From assembly GCA_049568075.1 (NCBI GenBank), contig CP144911.1: a stretch of DNA of 64,000 nt, one strand, 5' to 3'. The stretch is from Gottfriedia sp049568075. Lineage in GTDB: Bacteria; Bacillota; Bacilli; Bacillales; Bacillaceae_G. Position numbers and translations under genes: made by a program. Of the stretch, positions 17,401 to 24,904 are shown one piece after another; positions within the stretch are counted from its first letter, which is position 1; each line of letters opens with the position of its first letter. Under the pieces are notes generated by a model that was not told the DNA's origin, did no database searches, and saw only the letters and a program-made list of their open reading frames with translations.

Positions 17401-18572
17401 TTGTTTCGTTTTATAATAGTCCATTTCCTGCAAATCCAATTAAAACAGATAAAAATGGAAACTATAGTGACCAAATTGTAGTGAGAAAACAATCTGCGCC
17501 GTTGGAAGTTTCGTTCTATGGTATTGATGCAGCAAAAAACTTTACTGCTAACGCAACTAATAAGTTAAGCGTCGCATTTGTGGATCAAAATTTACCGTAC
17601 TACTATTTAAAAGCAGATAAAAACCTTCTTAAGACTGGTGAAGCTGTAAATTACACTGTTCGTTCGAACAATGTGAAAAATTTAAAGACAACTAAAATTA
17701 CAATGAGAAATTATAATTATGCTTCAATTGAGAATGTAGTTGTAAATGATGCAGTTAAAAAGTATGGTAAAGCAGAGGTTAGTGTAAATACTACACCAAC
17801 GAGTCATACATTTACATTTACATATTTTGGAGATAAAGCATTACCAGAAGATTTACCATTATTTAATTTTGACCTTAAAACAGATAACAAGTATCTTAAT
17901 GAAAGTCCTTACTGGTTTGATATGAATGCAACAACAATAGATCAAGCAAATGTTGAGACAAAAGATATCTATACTTATATGGAAAGATATAAATTAAAGC
18001 CAACTGTTTCTAGAATAAGAGGTGTATTACAAGTTGAAGGTGGCTTAGATCCAGTTACAGGTGAACCGAATTATGCTATTGATCTAAGTAAAGCCAATGC
18101 AAAAGTAACAGTTACTTCGTACGATGGAAAAACAGTTACTCACGCACCAATTACAGACAAATATGGTTCATATGATGTTGATGGGATAAAAGCTGATAAA
18201 AATGCCTATACATTAACAGTGGATGTACCTGGGCACTTTACGATGAACCAACAAGTTGTTTTATCATATGAAATTCGTGGTGAAACTGTAGGTAAATTTT
18301 ATAAATATAGTTTAGCAATTGCTGCAGCTGGAGACGTTAATAAAGATGATGTAATCGATGTACTAGATGCATTAGCTGTACAAACTTATTGGGGTACAAA
18401 TAAAGCTACAGCAGACTTTAATTTTGATAAAGTAGTAGATAAAAAGGATATGGACTTTGTTGTTCGAAACTTTGGATTACAAAATCCTACTGTTGATAAT
18501 GCGCCAAAACCAAAAACTACTTATAAAGGTGCAACTTTAGATAGTATTTTAAAAGAGTTAGGTTTAAATTAA
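14427..18572 (+). CDS. Secreted subtilisin-family (S8) serine protease with PA and dockerin-like domains, paralog 2
   Basis: A 1,381-residue paralog of the proteases on either side, nearly identical in domain order. It has a signal segment, a propeptide with the shared SFKHAFNGVSITLPANQI stretch, an S8 domain with D231, H283 and S610, a PA insert, a beta-rich middle region, a dockerin-like pair of calcium loops (GDVNKDDVIDVLD and DFNFDKVVDKKD) and the conserved tail YKGATLDSILKELGLN. Unlike paralog 1 it has the canonical VTAPG motif. Protein and upstream DNA are both closest to paralog 1, so the duplication included the promoter. The gene lies between the two 21-bp arrays. GGAGGAAG precedes the ATG. 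Confidence 0.9.
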   Translation: MGEKREKSKVLKSFTVLALTSSFILGSLGQVTNVSNAASPSKAEDILASLSSEQRAALKQLSTSEETGLQISSDINLDSTEQTNVIVEFANKPVKVAQIEASVEGKTLTKTDAQKLIDQDHATFTKDIGQVLTNTKSKKVDYKINRSFKHAFNGVSITLPANQIKNLLKSKAVKTVWSNEKFSIDPPAKNQENEQLKADEFNVANYSPYDQLDRLHAEGYTGKGIKIGILDTGMDYNHPDLKDAYKGGYDFVDNDNDPMETTYEDWKKSGKPEVNGSTYYTEHGTHVAGIIGGRGVADSEYSSVGAAPEADLYAYRVLGPYGGGTSEGIIAGIDRAVKDGMDVINMSLGASLNDPLYATSIAVNNAVLSGVTTVVAAGNDGDKMYTLGSPGSAALALTVGASSVAIDIYQYAGVLNGKNYNLRQLTKNYKDDLSALKEKSIQLVDVGLGDQAGYKNKDVKGKFVFMNRGVYTLDSKVAYAKAQGAVGVIMANDEANKAEGAIQTFLGESMNAIPSFSVSFEEGSVISAALKAGKSEFTFGDFKKIQTASDELAGFSSRGPSRINYDIKPEVTAPGVSILATVPFYVNDKNVDGSKPEDYKYAYARLSGTSMATPYVAGVSALLLQSNKDLEPADVKSILMNTADPLTKDYSVFEVGSGRVDAYEAIHSNVEIQVVDQTPTIINGKQKTIKELTGGFSFGSIGFENKDITESRHVTLKNRSEKAKTFSVKAKFQTGTRGSLDAAKNNVTLTGPTSVKLNGISSKSINFSLSIPKTAEKGTYEGYIVFTNNADPTEEYQIPFGGRVVNEGIDFFKADPLFSTDTSWPANSFPFLGFEFSLKSHMKTLDVLLSDPKTGEDLGLVGSFTPITLNDNQSYFIGRGFNSIYYPFTGDSKNPISNEPSFAQPGHYQLKMVGTNENGKTFTKVSDFIYDLAPPTMTSSFDSLDQKVIEYNDAQFDSNGEFLYDFNINLNDPETDQANKLGLDVDQSSNKVVSFYNSPFPANPIKTDKNGNYSDQIVVRKQSAPLEVSFYGIDAAKNFTANATNKLSVAFVDQNLPYYYLKADKNLLKTGEAVNYTVRSNNVKNLKTTKITMRNYNYASIENVVVNDAVKKYGKAEVSVNTTPTSHTFTFTYFGDKALPEDLPLFNFDLKTDNKYLNESPYWFDMNATTIDQANVETKDIYTYMERYKLKPTVSRIRGVLQVEGGLDPVTGEPNYAIDLSKANAKVTVTSYDGKTVTHAPITDKYGSYDVDGIKADKNAYTLTVDVPGHFTMNQQVVLSYEIRGETVGKFYKYSLAIAAAGDVNKDDVIDVLDALAVQTYWGTNKATADFNFDKVVDKKDMDFVVRNFGLQNPTVDNAPKPKTTYKGATLDSILKELGLN

Positions 18573-18586
18573 TCATCATTTAGAAG

Positions 18587-18617
18587 AGGGAAGCCAGCTA
18601 GATTGGCTTCCCTTATT
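18587..18617 (+). terminator. Terminator of protease 2
   Basis: AGGGAAGCC and GGCTTCCCT arms with a nine-base loop and a short T-rich tail; clearly related to the protease 1 terminator. Confidence 0.8.
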
Positions 18618-18658
18618 TATGTTATAGGAATATATGTGAAATGATGAAGTAGAGAAGT

Positions 18659-18815
18659 GCAATTAAAATAGTGAAAAATGCAATTTAAAAAGTTGGAACT
18701 GCAATTAAAAAATAGAAATCTGCAAATAAATTGGGGAGCGTGCAAATAAATATTCGAAAACTACAAATAAAATTGCCAAATCTACAAATAAAAAAGTTAA
18801 ATCTGCAAATAAGAT
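18659..18815. repeat. 21-bp tandem repeat array 2 (TGCAAATAAA family)
   Basis: Eight units whose core cytosines fall at 18660, 18681, 18702, 18723, 18743, 18764, 18785 and 18806, so the period is 21 bases with one step of 20. The consensus is roughly TGCAAATAAAATTGCCAAATC. The unit ending in ATTGCCAAATCT nearly matches one in array 1, and both arrays have the same orientation. A minus-strand 85-codon frame over it is a seven-residue periodic by-product. Confidence 0.85.
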
Positions 18816-18920
18816 TGCTGCAACAACATATAAAGCTATTAATTTTAATTAAATTGAGTGAAAAAACATAGATAAGTAAAATGATAAATTGAAAATGATC
18901 AAAAACAGAAGTAAAATCCA

Positions 18921-19056
18921 ATGAAACAATCGAAATGCCCAAACTGTGAACTCAAATAGCATTCTCTCAGATTGTCCACAAACGTTCGTATTCTTTGTTA
19001 CTAAAGGTAACTCATCCTTCTCCCGTTCGGTACTCTTTACAATAAAATGTGTTAAT
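18921..19056 (+). pseudogene. Possible zinc-ribbon gene remnant
   Basis: An ATG at 18921 opens MKQSKCPNCELK and then stops. A second frame nearby reads SDCPQTFVFFVTKGNSSFSRSV. The pair of CPxC-like knuckles suggests a small, decayed zinc-ribbon protein, but both pieces are short and no homolog was identified, so this is tentative. Apart from a cre-like site and the protease 3 promoter, the rest of 18816-19479 shows nothing I can name. Confidence 0.25.
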
Positions 19057-19173
19057 TTTTGACCATTAAAATGATGAATTAAAATATTCTAAAATAGTTT
19101 TATCAAGTTCAATTAGCTAGAAAAAGTGAACATCCCGAAATTTATCTAAAACGATTAAAGTTTAATTAAAAAA

Positions 19174-19187
19174 AGTAAGCGTTTTCA
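19174..19187. promoter_or_regulatory. cre-like site upstream of protease 3
   Basis: AGTAAGCGTTTTCA matches the CcpA consensus TGWAARCGNTNWCA at 13 of 14 positions. It lies about 140 bases before the protease 3 -35 hexamer. The other two protease genes have no such site that I could find. Confidence 0.45.
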
Positions 19188-19317
19188 AAGAACTGACTAT
19201 TTCTTTTAAAATGATAGAAAAATTGGGTTATTTCGATTGTTATTCACGGGAGAATATAGAAGAATCCTGTCGAATGTAGAGAGGGAGAATTTAAAACTTT
19301 GGTAAATTAGGGGAGGG

Positions 19318-19355
19318 ATAACCCAATTGACCGAAAATTGGAAAAAAATGATAAT
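19318..19355 (+). promoter_or_regulatory. Promoter of protease 3 with shared ATAACCCA box
   Basis: ATAACCCA (19318-19325) overlaps the -35 region; TTGACC (19327-19332), a 17-base spacer and GATAAT (19350-19355) follow. Outside this promoter core the upstream DNA is much less like that of proteases 1 and 2, so the box stands out as selectively kept. Confidence 0.7.
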
Positions 19356-19479
19356 AAATGTAGAAAGTAAATTTGATGTAAAGAGGTATATATGAAGATA
19401 AAAAGTAGCTTACTATTTTATAAATCATAGATCTTTATTTAATTTTACTTTAGATAAATAAAAGCCAGGAGGAAGAAGA

Positions 19480-22400
19480 ATGGGGAAAAGAGTAAAGAAA
19501 AGTAAGTTTGTATCAGGCTTTACCGTATTAGCTCTATCATCTAGTGTTGTTGTTGCACCGATTGCACATGTAACTAATGTTTCAAAAGCAGCAGGGAAAA
19601 CAAAGACAGAAACAATACTTGCAAATTTAACTTCCCAGCAAAGAGCTGCTTTAAAACAAATTTCAACGAATGAATCGACAGGGCTTCAAATCTCATCAGA
19701 CATAGATCAAACGACTACAAAACAAACCTCAGTTATTGTAGAGTTTGCAAATAAACCTGCGAAGGTGGCCAAAATTGAGGCGCTAGTTGAAGGTAAATCA
19801 TTAACTGAGACACAAGCAGGGAAATTAGTTGATCAAGATCATACTACTTTTACTGCAGAAGTGGGGCAAGTTCTTAAAGATGAAAATAATAAAAAGGTAG
19901 ATTTTAAAATTAAACATTCGTATAAAAATGCCTTTAACGGCGTTTCAATGAGTCTACCAGCAAATCAAATTAAGAATCTATTAAAATCAAAAGCAGTTAA
20001 AACTGTTTGGAGTAACGAGAAGTTCTCTATTGACCCTCCAAAGGAATCAGATAAGAACAGCGAGTTAAAAGCAGACGAATCTAAAGTAGCAAACTATACG
20101 CCATATGACGGCTTGGATAAGCTTCATGCTGAAGGCTATACAGGAAAGGGCATTAAAGTTGGGATTCTTGATACAGGTATCGATTACAACCACCCAGATT
20201 TAAAAGACGCTTTCAAAGGTGGGTATGATTTTGTAGATAATGATAATGATCCAATGGAGACAACATATGCTGATTGGTTAAAAGCTGGTAAACCAGGTTC
20301 TGCAAATGGAGCTGATTATTATACTGAGCATGGTACTCACGTAGCAGGTATCATTGGTGGACGTGGTGCGTCAGATAGTGAATACAAACAGGTTGGTGCA
20401 GCACCAGAATCTGATATCTATTCATATCGTGTACTTGGACCTGGTGGGGTTGGAACAAGTGAAGCTATTATAGCTGGGCTTGATAAAGCAGTAAAAGATG
20501 GCATGGATGTGATTAATATGTCACTAGGTGCATCGATAAATGATCCACTTTATGCAACTTCTATCGCGGTTAACAATGCGGTATTAAGTGGCGTAACGAC
20601 TGTCGTAGCTGCAGGAAATGATGGAGACAAAATGGACACATTAGGTTCACCAGGAGCGGCTGCATTAGCATTAACTGTTGGAGCTTCATCAGTTGCAATT
20701 GATCTTTATCAATTTAACGGAATGCAGGATGGAAACAAATACAACTTTAGACAATTAGCTCAAAACTACTCCGATAATTTAACGACATTAAAAGGTAAAA
20801 CCTATCAACTTGTTGATGTAGGTTTAGCAAATCCATCTAATTTTACAGGAAAAGACTTAAAAGGCAAGATTGCTTACATTCAACGTGGAACGATTGCTTT
20901 GATTGATAAAATTAAAAATGCAAAAGCAGCTGGCGCTGTAGGTGTATTAATGGCTAATAATATTGATAACCAAAGTGAAGGAGCAATCCAAGCATTCTTA
21001 GGTGAGTCAGTAGATGCTATTCCTTCATTCTCAGTATCATATGAAGAGGGAATAAAAATCACAGCAGCGGTTAAAGCAGGTAGAAATGAAGTTTCTTTTG
21101 GTGAATATACTAAGCTACAAACAGCTTCCGATGAATTAGCGACGTTTAGTTCGAGAGGACCATCACGTGTAAACTATGATATCAAGCCAGAAGTAACTGC
21201 TCCAGGTGTTTCGATTCTTTCAAGTGTACCATTTTATGTAAATAATAAAACAGGCGATGGATCAAAGCCTGAAGATTATAAGTATGCTTATGAGCGTATG
21301 TCTGGAACATCGATGGCGACACCATATGTAGCAGGTGTATCTGCACTTTTACTTCAATCAAATAAAGACTTGCAACCAGAAGATATCAAATCAATCCTAA
21401 TGAATACTGCTGATCCATTATCAAAAGCTTATAGTGTATTTGAAGTAGGTAGTGGACGTGTAGATGCATATGAAGCAATTCATTCAAATGTAGAATTAGA
21501 AGTGGTTGATAAAACACCAACGATCGTAAACGGCAAGGAAAAATTAATTAATGAGTTAACTGGTGGGATGAGCTTTGGTTCATATGGATTTGATAATAGT
21601 GATATTGCAGATTCTCGCAGTGTTACTTTAAAGAATCGTAGTGAAAAAGCAAAAACATTTAGTGTTGACGTGAAATATCAAACTGGTTTAAGAGGATCTA
21701 AGGATGCAGCTTCGAATAATGTGTCACTTTCGGGACCTACATCAGTGAAGTTAAATGGAATAAGTTCAAAATCAATTAAGTTTAATTTAAACATTCCAAA
21801 AACTGCTGAAAAAGGAACATATGAAGGCTATGTTACATTTACGAATACAGCGGATCCAACTGAGCAATATCAAATTCCGTTTGGTGTTCGCGTAGTTGAA
21901 GAGGGGATCAAATCATTTAATTTAATCAACCCACTTTATTCAAATAAAATTACGAATCCAACTTATGCGTACCCATTTATTGATGGAAGTGTTTCTCTGA
22001 AAACACATATGAAATCATTAGATGTTATCGTTCAAGATCCAACAACTGGTCAAGATTTAGGTATTATTGGATCATTTAATACCTCAGTAATAAAAGAAGA
22101 TGTAGTGTACAATATTGGTCGACTTGTAGGAGGATATTACTTCCCATTCACTGGAGATGCGAAAAACCCGATTAGCAGTAAATATGAATTAATTAAACCA
22201 GGTCACTACAAATTAAGACTAGTTGGTGTGAGTGAAAGTGGAAAAACATTTGCTGAAGCTAGAGACTTTATGCTGGAATATGCTGTTCCTAATATGACTT
22301 CAAGCTTTGACAAGTTAGATCAAAAGGTTATCGAGTATAGTGATAGCCAACTGGACAAAAATGGACAAATGTTATATGACTTCAATATTAACGTAAATGA

Positions 22401-23649
22401 TCCAGAAATTGACGAAGCGAAAAAATACGGTATTAAAGCTGATCAATCAGATAACACAATTGTTTATACTTATAATTCTTTCTTCCCATCATTACCTATT
22501 AACGTAGATAAAAATGGGGATTATACGGATCAAATTTTAGTTGATAGTAAATATTCAGTATTACCATTAACATTCTATGGAATGGATGCAGCGTTAAATC
22601 CAACTGCTCAAATTAGAATCTCTTTTGTAAAAAATACAACTCCGTATTACTACTTAAAAGCGAATAAGCAAAATATCGTACCTAGTGATACTGTAAACTA
22701 CTCAGTTAAAGCAAATAATATTAGTAACTTAAAAACTACTAAATTAACTCTTCAATTGAATAATAATCAAGGAATCATTGACAATATTCTAGTAAATGAT
22801 GAAGTTAAAAAATATGGCGATGCACAAGTTACAGTAAAAACATCTCCTACTACTTGGGATTATATTACGCAATATGACTTTACTTTTACTTACTCAGGTT
22901 CTGCTAAGTTACCAGAAGACACTCAATTATTTAATTTCGATATTAAAACATTAGATAAATCATATACAACAGGTTCAGCAATAAACTTCTCAGGTAACGG
23001 TACATCTACAATTGATACATCAAATGTAGAAACGAAAAATGTTTACACTTATATTGAAGGATACAATGTAAAACCATCAGTTTCAAAACTTTCCGGTACA
23101 CTACAAGTAGAAGGTGCAAAAAATCCTTTAACAGGGGAAACGAATTATGCGATCGATCAAAGTAAATTAGGTACGAAAATTACATTAACATCTTATGATG
23201 GTAAAACTGTTTTACAAACACCAATCACATCAAAACAAGGTGATTATGCATTCGACGGTGTGAAATTAGACAGTAAACCTTATACATTATCAGTAGATGT
23301 ACCAGGTCACTTTAAAATGAATCATATAATGGATAATTTATTTGATAATGTCCGCGGGGATTTAATCGGTAAGCAATTGCGCTACTTATTAGATGTTGCA
23401 CCTGCTGGCGATGCAAATAAAGACGATGTAATCGACGTACTAGATGCATTAGCTGTACAAACTTACTGGGGAACAAACAAAGCATCTGCTGACTTCAACT
23501 TTGATAAAGTAGTTGATGCAAAAGATATGGATTATGTCGTTAAGAACTTTGGATTACAAAATTCAACTGTTCCAAATCCTCCTAAAGCTAAATATTCATA
23601 TAAAGGTGCTACGTTAGATAGTATCTTAACAGATTTAGGCTTAAACTAA
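19480..23649 (+). CDS. Secreted subtilisin-family (S8) serine protease with PA and dockerin-like domains, paralog 3
   Basis: A 1,389-residue third member of the family. Its signal peptide differs from the other two, but the architecture is the same: propeptide, S8 domain with D231, H284 and S611, PA insert, beta-rich region, dockerin-like loops (GDANKDDVIDVLD and DFNFDKVVDAKD) and the tail YKGATLDSILTDLGLN. The C-terminal beta-rich region (about 760-1290) is the most divergent part compared with paralogs 1 and 2. It would act outside the cell on proteins or peptides; the dockerin-like module suggests attachment to a partner, although no cohesin gene is visible here. GGAGGAAG precedes the ATG. 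Confidence 0.9.
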   Translation: MGKRVKKSKFVSGFTVLALSSSVVVAPIAHVTNVSKAAGKTKTETILANLTSQQRAALKQISTNESTGLQISSDIDQTTTKQTSVIVEFANKPAKVAKIEALVEGKSLTETQAGKLVDQDHTTFTAEVGQVLKDENNKKVDFKIKHSYKNAFNGVSMSLPANQIKNLLKSKAVKTVWSNEKFSIDPPKESDKNSELKADESKVANYTPYDGLDKLHAEGYTGKGIKVGILDTGIDYNHPDLKDAFKGGYDFVDNDNDPMETTYADWLKAGKPGSANGADYYTEHGTHVAGIIGGRGASDSEYKQVGAAPESDIYSYRVLGPGGVGTSEAIIAGLDKAVKDGMDVINMSLGASINDPLYATSIAVNNAVLSGVTTVVAAGNDGDKMDTLGSPGAAALALTVGASSVAIDLYQFNGMQDGNKYNFRQLAQNYSDNLTTLKGKTYQLVDVGLANPSNFTGKDLKGKIAYIQRGTIALIDKIKNAKAAGAVGVLMANNIDNQSEGAIQAFLGESVDAIPSFSVSYEEGIKITAAVKAGRNEVSFGEYTKLQTASDELATFSSRGPSRVNYDIKPEVTAPGVSILSSVPFYVNNKTGDGSKPEDYKYAYERMSGTSMATPYVAGVSALLLQSNKDLQPEDIKSILMNTADPLSKAYSVFEVGSGRVDAYEAIHSNVELEVVDKTPTIVNGKEKLINELTGGMSFGSYGFDNSDIADSRSVTLKNRSEKAKTFSVDVKYQTGLRGSKDAASNNVSLSGPTSVKLNGISSKSIKFNLNIPKTAEKGTYEGYVTFTNTADPTEQYQIPFGVRVVEEGIKSFNLINPLYSNKITNPTYAYPFIDGSVSLKTHMKSLDVIVQDPTTGQDLGIIGSFNTSVIKEDVVYNIGRLVGGYYFPFTGDAKNPISSKYELIKPGHYKLRLVGVSESGKTFAEARDFMLEYAVPNMTSSFDKLDQKVIEYSDSQLDKNGQMLYDFNINVNDPEIDEAKKYGIKADQSDNTIVYTYNSFFPSLPINVDKNGDYTDQILVDSKYSVLPLTFYGMDAALNPTAQIRISFVKNTTPYYYLKANKQNIVPSDTVNYSVKANNISNLKTTKLTLQLNNNQGIIDNILVNDEVKKYGDAQVTVKTSPTTWDYITQYDFTFTYSGSAKLPEDTQLFNFDIKTLDKSYTTGSAINFSGNGTSTIDTSNVETKNVYTYIEGYNVKPSVSKLSGTLQVEGAKNPLTGETNYAIDQSKLGTKITLTSYDGKTVLQTPITSKQGDYAFDGVKLDSKPYTLSVDVPGHFKMNHIMDNLFDNVRGDLIGKQLRYLLDVAPAGDANKDDVIDVLDALAVQTYWGTNKASADFNFDKVVDAKDMDYVVKNFGLQNSTVPNPPKAKYSYKGATLDSILTDLGLN

Positions 23650-23664
23650 ACAACTAATAAAAGC

Positions 23665-23702
23665 AGCCTTCTCCCGATTATTTTCTGGGAGAAGGCTTTT
23701 TA
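23665..23702 (+). terminator. Terminator of protease 3
   Basis: AGCCTTCTCCC and GGGAGAAGGCT are perfect 11-bp arms, followed by a T run. Confidence 0.9.
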
Positions 23703-23833
23703 TTTTTAAATTACTTTTTTAAAAAATTTCTTTCTCTAAATCCTACAATAAAAAACACAATGGTAAATTTATACATAAAGAAATTCACTTAGGGTTAACT
23801 TAAAGAAATAAAGGATTTATAGGGAGACTTTTT

Positions 23834-24904
23834 ATGAATAAAAAGTTTATTTATTCAATTCATATCTATATTTTATTAATTATGTCTAGCGGGTTTATGT
23901 TACACGTGTTTATCGTGCCGAGCGTTTTGACATCTACTCATCGAGACTCTTGGGTTACGGTTATTGCTAGTATTCTCCCTTTCATGATCTGGGCAGCTAT
24001 AGTTTTTAATTTGTATAAAAAGCTTAATAATGAAGATATTTTATCTTTAATGTTTAAAGTATTTTATAAGCCATTAGCTTACATATTATCAACTATTTTT
24101 GTAGCTTACTTTTTACTAGTAGCTTTTGTTACTTTTAAATTTACTCTTATTTGGGCCAATATAAACTATACACAAGATATACCAAATTTTGTTGTTGTAT
24201 TATTAATTACTCTTATTTGCTTTTATGCAGCACTTAAAGGAATACGTTCAATTAGTACGATGGCATTCTTAATTTTACCACCAGTTGTTTTGTTCGGCTT
24301 TTTAGTCGGTGTCGGGAACGGTAAGAACAAAAATTTTGGCCTACTGTTTCCAATATTTGAAAATGGATATCATGATATTTTACATGGTTTCGTTTATACT
24401 TGTTCAGGATTCTTTGAAATTATTTTCATTTTATTTCTAAATTCTTTCTTAAAAGATCAAATAAAAGGTAAATGGCTAATTTTAGTAAGTTTTATATTAC
24501 TAATGTTAATTTTGGGACCTCTTACAGGTGCGATTATGGAGTTTGGACCTGTTGAGGCAGAAAAAATGAGAAATCCTGTTTATGAACAATGGAAACTTCT
24601 AACGTTAGGAGTGAATATTACTAGATTGGATTTTTTATCAATTTTTCAGTGGTTATCAGGCGCATTTATTCGAATTAGTTTGAATCTGTATATTGCGAAT
24701 TACATTATCGAATATAGTGGACGAAAAAAATGGAGTTTACCAATACTGTCACTTTTTTTATTTGTAGCAGTAATGATTCCATGGAATGCATCGTCATTTT
24801 ATAACTTTTTACAATACTATTATTTTCCAATAAATTTAATCTTTTTAATATGCACTATGCTACTATTTTTAGTTATTACAAAATTTAAAGGTGATTCAGC
24901 ATGA
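23834..24904 (+). CDS. GerAB-family spore germination receptor permease subunit
   Basis: A 356-residue polytopic membrane protein of the spore germination B family (APC superfamily fold) with about ten predicted helices. In the GerA-type receptor this subunit sits in the inner spore membrane and is the likely site of germinant binding. It is the first gene of a three-gene receptor operon, order B-A-C. Its stop overlaps the next ATG by four bases (ATGA), which indicates translational coupling. GGGAGAC precedes the start. The germinant cannot be predicted. Forespore (sigma-G) expression is expected for the family, but I could not fix a promoter. Confidence 0.85.
   Translation: MNKKFIYSIHIYILLIMSSGFMLHVFIVPSVLTSTHRDSWVTVIASILPFMIWAAIVFNLYKKLNNEDILSLMFKVFYKPLAYILSTIFVAYFLLVAFVTFKFTLIWANINYTQDIPNFVVVLLITLICFYAALKGIRSISTMAFLILPPVVLFGFLVGVGNGKNKNFGLLFPIFENGYHDILHGFVYTCSGFFEIIFILFLNSFLKDQIKGKWLILVSFILLMLILGPLTGAIMEFGPVEAEKMRNPVYEQWKLLTLGVNITRLDFLSIFQWLSGAFIRISLNLYIANYIIEYSGRKKWSLPILSLFLFVAVMIPWNASSFYNFLQYYYFPINLIFLICTMLLFLVITKFKGDSA

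Noticed and set aside
18685..18942. 85-codon minus-strand open frame over the second 21-bp array
   Set aside because: It reads as a seven-residue periodic string that only reflects the 21-base period, has no ribosome binding site, and its counterpart in array 1 has a different reading.
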